From positions 1 to 6,122 of the forward strand of contig CAJXWI010000169.1 of assembly GCA_913062735.1 (NCBI GenBank): DNA of 6,122 bases. The letters are read 5' to 3'. The position numbers and the translations under genes were made by a program. Position 1 is the first letter of the stretch. Each line of letters starts with the position of its first letter. The notes below the pieces were generated by a model. That model searched no databases. It saw only the letters and a program-made list of their open reading frames with translations, and was not told the origin of the DNA. The DNA is from an uncultured Arcobacter sp. (lineage in GTDB: Bacteria; Campylobacterota; Campylobacteria; Campylobacterales; Arcobacteraceae). Below are positions 1-6,122 of this stretch, piece by piece.

Positions 1-101
1 TTAAGCTTCCAAGTCCATTGTCCAGAGTATTTATCTAATGCATATTCTAGTGTGCCAAACGTTTTCATAGTTGATTCAGGATTTACGAATATTATTTTCA
101 T
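1..101 (-). CDS. Start of an unidentified ORF, cut by the left edge
   Basis: An ATG at 101-99 opens a frame that stays open for 33 codons to the window edge, beginning MKIIFVNPESTMKTFGTLEY and ending in GQWTWKL. An in-frame TAA lies two codons before the ATG, so this is the only ATG start available. No purine-rich ribosome binding site precedes it; the upstream bases are simply AT-rich. I do not recognise the family. The hydrophobic start (KIIFV) could be the first beta strand of a cytoplasmic domain rather than a signal peptide, but 33 residues are too few to decide. It sits at the end of a run of gene fragments on the same strand, so it may itself be a piece of a gene rather than an intact one. 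Confidence 0.35.
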   Translation of the reverse strand, partial: MKIIFVNPESTMKTFGTLEYALDKYSGQWTWKL

Positions 102-178
102 GGTTTATGAATCTTGATTTTTGATTTAAAATTGGCTAAAAATCAAAATAATGATATAAGGGTGATTATCTAATGTTA

Positions 179-375
179 TGCCAATAAATTCTGCTACTTT
201 TCTGTTTGCCAACAACATAAATTCTTCAATCAATTTATTAGCATCTTTAGATTCTTTAAAAAAGACTCCCAAAGGGTTAGCATTTTCATCTAAATTAAAC
301 TTCACTTCTACTCTATCAAAAGATATAGCTCCAGCATTCATGCGTTTTTTACGCATTTTTTTAGCTAATTCATCA
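179..375 (-). pseudogene. Internal fragment of ribonuclease R (RNB domain), Bacteroidota-like
   Basis: About 64 residues read on the minus strand match the second half of the RNB catalytic domain of RNase R/RNase II exoribonucleases. The order is LAKKMRKKRM, GAISFDRVEVKFNLDE, then DANKLIEEFMLLANRKVAEF. E. coli RNase R has the equivalent GGISFESEEAKF followed by DAHKLIEECMILAN. The wording of this piece (RKKRMNAGAISF, NPLGVFFKESKDANKL) is closer to what I know of Bacteroidota RNase R than to Campylobacterota versions. RNase R is roughly 650-800 residues long. The cold-shock domains, the catalytic aspartates, the C-terminal half and the S1 domain are all missing, so it cannot be active. After AEFIG the similarity stops and the frame continues with an unrelated tail to a TAA at 128-126. 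The only in-frame ATG (356) lies inside the homologous part. Ends are approximate, set by where similarity fades. Confidence 0.72.
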
Positions 376-505
376 AGTTTTTCCTCGCTGAAATGCTGTC
401 TTGGTTGATAGGGGTTTCGACTAAGATCGCTTATAGAAACAGTGTTTAGTTGTTTAATTTCCTGTGGTTTATTATCAATTGCAACAACTTTGTCATTGAT
501 TTCAT
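366..505 (-). pseudogene. Fragment of a ParB/Spo0J N-terminal domain
   Basis: Minus-strand translation gives LNTVSISDLSRNPYQPRQ followed by HFSEEKLDELAKK. This matches the start of the ParB N-terminal domain, where an I/V-rich strand leads into the conserved NPYQPR (here at 416-399) and then a 'F-D-E-E-x-L-x-E-L' helix. About 25 residues before the motif (EINDKVVAIDNKPQEIKQ) resemble the variable linker that precedes this domain. The rest of ParB is absent: the GERR-type CTP-binding motif, the helix-turn-helix and the dimerisation domain. The frame has a stop at 509-507 just upstream and no ATG before 356, so there is no obvious way to translate it. It runs in frame straight into the RNase R-like piece; the border lies somewhere in ELAKK, which would fit either family. 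Known: ParB binds parS and CTP in chromosome segregation. Inferred: this copy is a non-functional fragment. Confidence 0.6.
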
Positions 506-625
506 TTTAATGTTTGTATCGGGCAAATTGATGCCTTTTCTTTCTTTTACAACCCCACTACTCATAGACTTAAGAGTAGCATATGTTTTTTTATCCGTTT
601 CTAAAACCTTTAAAATTATTTTACT
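495..625 (-). pseudogene. Fragment of pyruvate kinase
   Basis: The minus-strand frame reads KIILKVLETDKKTY, then SSGVVKERKGINLPDTNI, then KMKSMTK. Pyruvate kinases have, after the B domain, a strand of the form 'DGLI-x-L-x-V', then an N/G-G-x-L segment, then KGVNLPG and a short stretch ending in LTEKD (B. subtilis: NSGTLKNKKGVNVPG). The order and spacing agree, giving about 43 residues out of a usual 470-580. No catalytic site is preserved, so it cannot be an enzyme. On the ParB side the similarity ends near SMTK, where the KD expected next is replaced by other sequence. On the far side it ends at about 625, just before the leader of the plus-strand gene. The short match leaves some doubt about the family. 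Confidence 0.5.
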
Positions 626-644
626 AAAAAATATCAAAAAAAGA

Positions 645-2378
645 ATGAGAAATATCATCTCAGACAGTTCAACCCTTCAATTCAAAGAATTAGTTAGTAT
701 TGTTAACCTTCTTAGTTTCGGGAAAGATTATGAAATCTTTTCTAAGTACAATGAATTTTCATCTAAGGGTATTTCTGATATTTTCAGATTTTATGAAAAA
801 CGTTTACAAGATGAACTTGAGAATGAAGAAGAATTTGAGCTAACGTTTCAATTTTATATGACTTTGTTAGACTCTTTTAATGAACTGTGTATTATTAATT
901 CCAGTGATGTAAAACGAAAGAAAAACATTAAAAAAATTATTGAATTAATGACAGAAAGTATTAATTTAATTAAGTTTTCTGTTCTATTAAAAGAAGAAAA
1001 AATAGAAAAACTAAGTTCTTTTCAAGGTCGATTATTATTACTTTTTTCAAATATTAATTATATTTCTACAAAAAATAAAGACCCTTTGGAAATAATTTAT
1101 ACCTACAAGTTTATTTTTAACCAACTAGTAGATGGTTATTATTTAATAGCAGGTGATGATAATTTTGAATCAAATCATTTTCCTACCTTATTATCCAATG
1201 TTACAAACTTATTGTTATTAATGATTAAAAAACTAGAAAAATACTCTGAGGACTATTTTAATGACTTAATTGAAATTATTGAAGTGTATAATAAATATTG
1301 CCAAAAAGAGAGTAAAGAATATACTTCTGTCCTTGAATTTAAACAAGACTTACTCCAAAACCTTGTTTATTTATATGATCCTACGTTAAAAATGTCTTAT
1401 ACTGATTTATTAGAAATAATCCTTAATAAACCTGTTTTACTTCACAGTGATATTATTATTTTGCATGAATTGATTCTATTTTTAAAGGGTATAAATAAAA
1501 ACCAAGCCTTGATTTTATTGGATAAATTACTTCGTGTAAAAAGAGTAAAAAATGATTATTATGAAGATTATAAATTAAAAGTCATTGACTTAATTTTAAA
1601 TGCCTTAATTGCAAAAAGAGAACTTCATGATATTGAAGAATATATTCATCAAATAACTTCTTATTTAAACAGCGAAAATACAGCCTCTCATTTGATTTCT
1701 AGTTTTTCTAAAATACATCTTACCATTGCTTTGTATTACTCATTTTTAGGAGCTAAGTATCTGGATAATTCTCAACGACAATATTTTATCTCAGAAAAAA
1801 TCTGTGTGTATACGCTTATTAAAGATGAATATATGGAAATTTACAATGAACTTTTAATCAATAATGCCTGTACATACTTAGATAAAAATTCCTTAGAAAA
1901 TAAATTCAACAATGAAGAGTTGCTTATTTTTGGACAAAGTTTAATGAGTAATTTTTTTAAAAATGAAGAAATATTAATTCGTTACGATGTAAATCAAAAT
2001 ATTTCAAACATAATTGAGAATATTTTAATTAATGATGAGTACAATAAAGAATCTTTAGAAGAAAAAATTACGAAGTTAATTTCATCTGAAATATTTTTTG
2101 GTTTATGCCAATGTAAAATTATGAAAAAAACTTCTACTGGTTCGTCTATGAATGAGGTAGGTTATGAAGAATTAGAGCAGAACTTACTTAATAATTATGT
2201 TCTTGTTTATAATTACTCCTATTCTTACAATGATACTTTTTGGGCAATATATAAAAAGAATGAAAGCTATATAAAAAACAATATTGTACATTTATTGCTT
2301 TCATATAGAATGAAAAAAAATGAAAAAAAATATATTTCTATTTACAATGAAGAAGATGTAGATCTCTCTTTTTATTAA
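645..2378 (+). CDS. Unrecognised helix-rich cytoplasmic protein, 577 residues
   Basis: I do not recognise this protein. From ATG 645 it has 577 residues. It is rich in Leu, Ile, Lys, Glu and Asn, without a signal peptide or a convincing membrane span. The amphipathic L/I spacing through most of its length suggests an alpha-helical, possibly repeat-like (solenoid) scaffold, but I could not define a repeat unit. The C-terminal part differs: a Ser/Thr/Gly stretch (MKKTSTGSSM, residues 493-502), a Tyr-rich segment (YNYSYSYND, from residue 522), then a final helix and an acidic tail ending DVDLSFY. The frame is open from 450, but the extra 65 codons lie opposite the pyruvate-kinase and ParB fragments and are hydrophobic antisense sequence, so I place the start at 645. 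The bases before it are A-rich (AAAAAAAGA) with no GG core, a weak ribosome binding site. The native sequence seems to begin only about 20 bases upstream, so the true N-terminus could be lost. The kinase gene follows after 85 bases on the same strand. Confidence 0.8.
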   Translation: MRNIISDSSTLQFKELVSIVNLLSFGKDYEIFSKYNEFSSKGISDIFRFYEKRLQDELENEEEFELTFQFYMTLLDSFNELCIINSSDVKRKKNIKKIIELMTESINLIKFSVLLKEEKIEKLSSFQGRLLLLFSNINYISTKNKDPLEIIYTYKFIFNQLVDGYYLIAGDDNFESNHFPTLLSNVTNLLLLMIKKLEKYSEDYFNDLIEIIEVYNKYCQKESKEYTSVLEFKQDLLQNLVYLYDPTLKMSYTDLLEIILNKPVLLHSDIIILHELILFLKGINKNQALILLDKLLRVKRVKNDYYEDYKLKVIDLILNALIAKRELHDIEEYIHQITSYLNSENTASHLISSFSKIHLTIALYYSFLGAKYLDNSQRQYFISEKICVYTLIKDEYMEIYNELLINNACTYLDKNSLENKFNNEELLIFGQSLMSNFFKNEEILIRYDVNQNISNIIENILINDEYNKESLEEKITKLISSEIFFGLCQCKIMKKTSTGSSMNEVGYEELEQNLLNNYVLVYNYSYSYNDTFWAIYKKNESYIKNNIVHLLLSYRMKKNEKKYISIYNEEDVDLSFY

Positions 2379-2438
2379 ATTTTTATAAAATTATATAAGA
2401 TATTTTTTTAAGTACTGCCTCCAATATTGAGTGTGCAG

Positions 2439-2457
2439 AATAATATTATTTTAAAGG
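2439..2457 (+). promoter_or_regulatory. Perfect 12-base palindrome and ribosome binding site before the kinase gene
   Basis: AATAATATTATT at 2439-2450 equals its own reverse complement and contains a -10-like TAATAT. It is followed by AAAGG at 2453-2457, six bases before ATG 2464, which is a good Shine-Dalgarno match and fixes the kinase start. The palindrome could be an operator or part of a promoter. However, a start just after it would leave a leader of only about a dozen bases, and palindromes made only of A and T are common by chance in such sequence. An alternative -10-like element (TATATAAGAT) lies near 2392-2401. The ribosome binding site is well supported; the promoter reading is not. 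Confidence 0.4.
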
Positions 2458-2463
2458 CTTATA

Positions 2464-5367
2464 ATGCGTTCTTGTTTTTATACCTTAGCAGTGCTTCTGC
2501 TACTTGTTCTTAATGTAAATGCGAATGAAAAGGATAAAGTTAAAAAAATTTCAATTAATATTAATAAAAATAATCCTTTTCATTTCTCTGGTTTTTATAT
2601 GGCCAAACACAAGGGCTTTTACAAAAACAAAAACCTAGACATAGATTTTGTTTCTCTTAATGAAGAAAACGATTCTTTAAATGCAGTTTTGAAAGAGAAA
2701 ATAAATTTTTCTTTAGGAAGTAGTTCTTTACTTATTCATAAATCACAAAATAAAGATATTTATTTATTATCTGCACTATTTGAATCCTCCCCTTTAATAT
2801 TCCTTAGCCTTAAAAATGCAAATATACGTAGCTTAAAAGATTTTATAGGAAAAAAAATATACCTTCAAAACAAACTTAGAGATAAGGCAATACTAAAACT
2901 TATGTTGTCTTCAAATAACATAGATATTAATGATCTTAATCTAGAAGAAAAAAACTATGAGATAGAAGATTTAATTAGTAAAAAAGCAGATATTATTGTG
3001 GCATATAAAGGCATTGATTTACATATTTTAAATAAGTATGCTTTAGAAGTTAATGTATTTAATCCCAAAGATTATGGTTTTGATTTTTATGATAATATTT
3101 TATATACGAGTCATAAATATGCAAATGAAAATCCTTTGTTAGTAAGAGAATTTTATTTAAGCAGTATTGCGGGTTTTAAATATGCATTTAATCATATAGA
3201 AGAAACAGCAGCTTTTATTTATAAACATCATAATTACCAAAAACTAAGGCTAAAAGAATTGATTTATGAAGGAGAACAGCTAAAAAAACATTCTCTTAAT
3301 AATAAAACACTTTCTACAAAACTTTCAGAAGATAAATTAAGTATTATTAAACATTCTTATAATGTAATAGGCTTAATACAAAATGACTATGATCTTGAAG
3401 ATATTCTGTATGAGCACAATCATGGTTTTTTAAGTCATGAAGAAGTAGAATGGATAAAAAAGAATCCAATTATTAAAGCACGTGTTTCTTCTTTAGCTCC
3501 CCTTCATTTTATGGATGGAAAAAAAGTTTTAGGAATTTCTACTGAATATTTGAATTATATTGCCAATAAAACCGGTTTAAGTATTAAGTACCTGTGGGAC
3601 ATTCCTTTTAAAAATGCGCTTGCGATGATGGAAAATTCTGATGAGCTTGATATTTTATTAACGGTAACAAAAACAAAAGAAAAAGAGAAATTTTTGAATT
3701 TCTCAAAAGCGTATGTTGAGCCTCCTTTAGTAATTTATACTAGAAATGAAGATAATTCTGTGCAAAGTCTTGATAATTTATTTGGCAAAACCATTGCGAT
3801 TGAAAAAAACTTTAGTGCCTTGAATATTCTTAAAGAAAAATACCCCAAGATTAAATTAAAAGTATTTGAAAATACAAATGATGCTATACAAGCACTTTCT
3901 TTTTCACAAGTTGATGCTTATATTGGAGTACTTCTTATTGCTAATTATCAGATTTTGCATTCAGGATATTCCAATGTTAAAATTGCAGCACCTACACCCT
4001 TTGAACCTTTGAAAATATCTTTTGGCTTACAAAAAGACAATGAAATTTTATTAAGTATTATTAATAAAACGCTTGCTTTAATGACACAAAAGGATATTAA
4101 TTCTATTAAATCAAAATGGTTTTCTTCAAAATCTTACACAATAGAGTACACTTATATAGGATATTCTATTCTTATTTTCTTAGGTATATTAGCAATTATT
4201 TTGAATGGTAATGCTAAATTAAAACTTGAAATTAAACAAAGAAAAAAGAGTGAAAAACTGTTTCGAATTATGTTTGAGCAAGCAGCCGTTGGAATGATTC
4301 TTTTAAACAGTAAAAATAAAGAATTTATTACTGCCAATAAAAAATGTTGTGAAATTTTTGCTATGAGTATTAAAGAGTTAGCAAAAAATGACTATGAAAA
4401 AATGACCTATGAAGAAGACTTATTTAGATCACATGAATTTAATGTAGATCTTTATTCCAATGATTTCGAAGATATTACAATAGAAAAAAGATATATTTTA
4501 AAAAACAAAGAAATGATATGGGTAAAACTTTCTGCAAAAAAAGCAAAAGATGAGCAAGGTGATGAGAATTATACTATTTTGGTTATTGAAGATATTACAG
4601 AACAAAAAAATTTAGAACTGCAAAAAATCGAACAAAGTAAACTGTATTTACAGCAGTCAAAAATGATTTCAATGGGAGAAATGATTGGTAATATTGCGCA
4701 TCAATGGAGACAGCCTTTAAGTGTCATCTCTTTAATTGCTACAGGTATTAAATTAAAAAATGAGATGAATTTATTAGAAAAAGAAGATTTAATTGAAGGC
4801 ATGGACAAGATAAATCATACCACGCAACATTTATCAAAAACAATAGATACTTTTAGGAACTTTTTTAAATCAAGTAATTCAAAACTGTGGTTTAACTTAG
4901 AAAGTATTTTTTCTAATAATGAACATTTGTTATTGGCACCTTTTTTAAATGATGATATTGAAATAATAATAAAAATAGATGATGTGCGATTGTTTACACT
5001 TGAGAATGAATTGGTGCAAGTATTTCTTAATATTCTTAACAACGCAAAAGATGCATTAAAAAGTAAGCAAAAAGGTAAAAAATATATTTTTATACGTGCA
5101 TATAAAGAAAACAAGGATGTTATTATTCTTTTTAAAGACAATGCTTTTGGTTTAGAAAAAGAAATTTTGAACAGAGTATTTGAACCTTATTTTACAACAA
5201 AACATAAATCATCAGGAACAGGAGTTGGTTTGTATATGAGTGAAGAAATTATATCAAAACATATGCATGGCTCTTTAGAAGTAAGTAATGAAGAATACAC
5301 TTATAATAATATTGAATATACAGGGGCTCAGTTTAAAATTACGATTCCAGTGTCTCTTGAACATTAA
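2464..5367 (+). CDS. Membrane hybrid sensor histidine kinase with two periplasmic binding-protein domains and PAS
   Basis: A complete 967-residue sensor kinase. Residues 1-20 are a signal peptide (LAVLLLLVL core, likely cut after VNA). About 27-257 is an NMT1/THI5/SsuA-like domain (FHFSGFYMAKHKGFYKNKNL; GFKYAFNHIEETAAF), the fold that binds pyrimidine precursors, sulfonates or similar ligands in transporters. About 325-557 is an SBP_bac_3-like domain introduced by the typical EVEWIKKNP. One membrane span covers about 562-583. A PAS domain with PAC end covers about 600-712. HisKA follows with MGEMIGNIAHQWRQPL, in which His746 is the predicted phosphoacceptor. HATPase_c has an N box (ENELVQVFLNILNNAKDAL, N856/N860), an altered G1 box (DNAFG, 892-896), an F box (FEPYFTTK, 906-913) and a G2 box (GTGVGLYM, 918-925). 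Ligands would be sensed in the periplasm and phosphate passed to a cytoplasmic response regulator. There is no receiver domain and no regulator gene in view. The ligand cannot be read from sequence. The start is supported by AAAGG six bases upstream and by the signal peptide. Confidence 0.93.
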   Translation: MRSCFYTLAVLLLLVLNVNANEKDKVKKISININKNNPFHFSGFYMAKHKGFYKNKNLDIDFVSLNEENDSLNAVLKEKINFSLGSSSLLIHKSQNKDIYLLSALFESSPLIFLSLKNANIRSLKDFIGKKIYLQNKLRDKAILKLMLSSNNIDINDLNLEEKNYEIEDLISKKADIIVAYKGIDLHILNKYALEVNVFNPKDYGFDFYDNILYTSHKYANENPLLVREFYLSSIAGFKYAFNHIEETAAFIYKHHNYQKLRLKELIYEGEQLKKHSLNNKTLSTKLSEDKLSIIKHSYNVIGLIQNDYDLEDILYEHNHGFLSHEEVEWIKKNPIIKARVSSLAPLHFMDGKKVLGISTEYLNYIANKTGLSIKYLWDIPFKNALAMMENSDELDILLTVTKTKEKEKFLNFSKAYVEPPLVIYTRNEDNSVQSLDNLFGKTIAIEKNFSALNILKEKYPKIKLKVFENTNDAIQALSFSQVDAYIGVLLIANYQILHSGYSNVKIAAPTPFEPLKISFGLQKDNEILLSIINKTLALMTQKDINSIKSKWFSSKSYTIEYTYIGYSILIFLGILAIILNGNAKLKLEIKQRKKSEKLFRIMFEQAAVGMILLNSKNKEFITANKKCCEIFAMSIKELAKNDYEKMTYEEDLFRSHEFNVDLYSNDFEDITIEKRYILKNKEMIWVKLSAKKAKDEQGDENYTILVIEDITEQKNLELQKIEQSKLYLQQSKMISMGEMIGNIAHQWRQPLSVISLIATGIKLKNEMNLLEKEDLIEGMDKINHTTQHLSKTIDTFRNFFKSSNSKLWFNLESIFSNNEHLLLAPFLNDDIEIIIKIDDVRLFTLENELVQVFLNILNNAKDALKSKQKGKKYIFIRAYKENKDVIILFKDNAFGLEKEILNRVFEPYFTTKHKSSGTGVGLYMSEEIISKHMHGSLEVSNEEYTYNNIEYTGAQFKITIPVSLEH

Positions 5368-5370
5368 TTA
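5365..5370. other. Directly abutting convergent stop codons (TAATTA)
   Basis: The kinase stop TAA (5365-5367, plus strand) is followed at once by the hydrolase stop TAA read on the minus strand (5370-5368). There are no intergenic bases, so neither gene has room for its own terminator between them. Transcripts of each gene must end inside the other, giving overlapping antisense 3' ends. Confidence 0.9.
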
Positions 5371-6122
5371 TTGTTTGTTAAAATAGTTTATTATTCTTTT
5401 TTCCAAAAAGTATTTAGGATTAAAAATACTTCCTTCTATAAAACCAACATGGCCTCCTTTTTCATAAAGCTCTAGCTTAATAGAAGAAGAGAGTTCTTCA
5501 GTTTTGGGTAAATTACTGGGCTTCATAAAAGGATCGTCAAGCGCTTGAATAATAAGTGTGGGTATCTTGATATTTTTTAAAAATTGCCTTGCACTGCAGC
5601 GTTCATAATATTCTTTAGCAGATGCAAAACCATACATCTTAGCTGTATATACATCATCAAATTCTTCTATGCTTTTTATTTTCTTGACTTCTTTTTTTTG
5701 TATTCCAAGATAAGCTTGCATATCATGATGTTCGTATTTATTTTCCAAAGAAACAATTAAACGTTTTAATAAATGTTTTTGATAAATACGTGCAAAACCT
5801 TGATTTATACTTTTAGCACTAATTTCTAATTGAAGTGGAGCACAGACAGATACAGCAGCTTTAATTACATTAGGATTGTTTTCTCCTAAGAGTTTTAGTA
5901 ACATATTTCCACCCATTGAATATGCAATACAATATATATCACATGTTTTATATTCTTTTTTTATATGACTAAGCCAAGCCAAGGCATCTTTTGTGTCTCC
6001 ACTGTGATAAGCATAAGGTGTTTTATTTATTTTTCCAGAACAACCTCTAAAATGCATCAATACACTGGTGTATTTTTCTTTTTTTAAAGCTTGCATAATT
6101 CCTTGGATATAAGGCGAATTAT
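5368..6122 (-). CDS. yheT: YheT-family alpha/beta hydrolase, N-terminus cut by the right edge
   Basis: About 250 C-terminal residues are present. The ATG at 6096 is internal: the frame continues upstream to the edge as NSPYIQGI, matching the FNSPYAHGLLEAL region of E. coli YheT, so roughly the first 70-90 residues lie outside the window. Family signatures in order are VLMHFRGCSGKIN, YHSGDTKDALAWL, the nucleophile elbow AYSMGGNML, GFARIYQKHLLKRL, EFDDVYTAKMYGFASAKEYY, PTLIIQALDDPF and GGHVGFIEG. The inferred catalytic triad is the Ser of YSMGG (codon 5919-5917), an Asp of DDPF (5538-5533) and the His of GGHVGF (5451-5449). The elbow is A-x-S-x-G instead of the usual G-x-S-x-G. YheT proteins are poorly characterised soluble hydrolases with presumed carboxylester or acyl substrates. 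The gene is convergent with the kinase and probably unrelated to it in function. The family call is firm; the substrate is unknown. Confidence 0.92.
   Translation of the reverse strand, partial: NSPYIQGIMQALKKEKYTSVLMHFRGCSGKINKTPYAYHSGDTKDALAWLSHIKKEYKTCDIYCIAYSMGGNMLLKLLGENNPNVIKAAVSVCAPLQLEISAKSINQGFARIYQKHLLKRLIVSLENKYEHHDMQAYLGIQKKEVKKIKSIEEFDDVYTAKMYGFASAKEYYERCSARQFLKNIKIPTLIIQALDDPFMKPSNLPKTEELSSSIKLELYEKGGHVGFIEGSIFNPKYFLEKRIINYFNKQ

Noticed and set aside
3..8. HindIII site AAGCTT at the left edge as a cloning scar
   Set aside because: The same site occurs inside the hydrolase gene at about 5712 and 6087 and is expected by chance in AT-rich DNA, so it says nothing about cloning.
178..408. 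A plus-strand open frame of 76 codons
   Set aside because: It is the antisense of the RNase R-like and ParB-like pieces and shows no recognisable features of its own.
1..626. CRISPR array, integron cassette array or similar ordered capture system
   Set aside because: No direct repeats, no attC-like inverted repeats and no integrase, Cas1 or reverse transcriptase are visible. The joins look irregular.
450..644. A 65-codon in-frame extension at the start of the 577-residue protein
   Set aside because: It is hydrophobic sequence lying opposite minus-strand fragments with clear protein similarity (pyruvate kinase and ParB), so it is an antisense shadow rather than a signal peptide or membrane anchor.
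2379..2410. Possible terminator after the 577-residue gene
   Set aside because: The only inverted repeat is the A/T-only TTTTATAAAA, too weak for an intrinsic terminator, and T-runs are frequent throughout this AT-rich sequence.
4152..5141. Minus-strand open frames at 4152-4337 and 4815-5141
   Set aside because: Both lie inside the well-supported kinase coding region and have no recognisable domain; they are antisense shadows.

Overview
The window is very AT-rich and its main body (about 626 to 6122) looks like a chromosomal stretch from a member of the Campylobacterota, probably an Arcobacter or Sulfurimonas relative. The best evidence is the membrane sensor kinase. It fuses two periplasmic binding-protein domains to PAS and histidine-kinase domains and carries the MGEMIGNIAHQWRQPL H-box variant that is very common in that phylum. 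No gene was placed by a database search; every assignment rests on motifs read from the translation.

Layout. Positions 1 to about 626 hold no intact recognisable gene. Read on the minus strand, this stretch looks like short pieces of unrelated housekeeping genes joined end to end: a pyruvate-kinase-like piece (about 625-495), a ParB-like piece (about 505-366), an RNase R-like piece (about 375-179), and then the first 33 codons of an unidentified ORF that runs off the left edge (101-1). Positions 645-2378 (+) encode an unrecognised, probably cytoplasmic, helix-rich protein of 577 residues. Positions 2464-5367 (+) encode a complete 967-residue hybrid sensor: signal peptide, NMT1/SsuA-like domain, SBP_bac_3-like domain, one membrane span, PAS, HisKA and HATPase. 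Positions 5368-6122 (-) encode the C-terminal three quarters of a YheT-type alpha/beta hydrolase. Its stop codon directly abuts the kinase stop codon.

How they work together. The kinase should sense one or more small periplasmic ligands and phosphorylate a response regulator, but it has no receiver domain of its own and no regulator gene lies in the window. The unknown protein precedes it on the same strand with an 85-base gap, so co-transcription is possible but not shown. The hydrolase is convergent and looks unrelated in function.

The most unusual part is the left 626 bases. The RNase R piece resembles Bacteroidota homologues more than Campylobacterota ones, so the pieces may come from another organism. 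The leading explanation is a chimeric library molecule or a misassembly. If raw reads support it, it would be a real DNA scar of captured foreign gene fragments directly upstream of the unknown gene.
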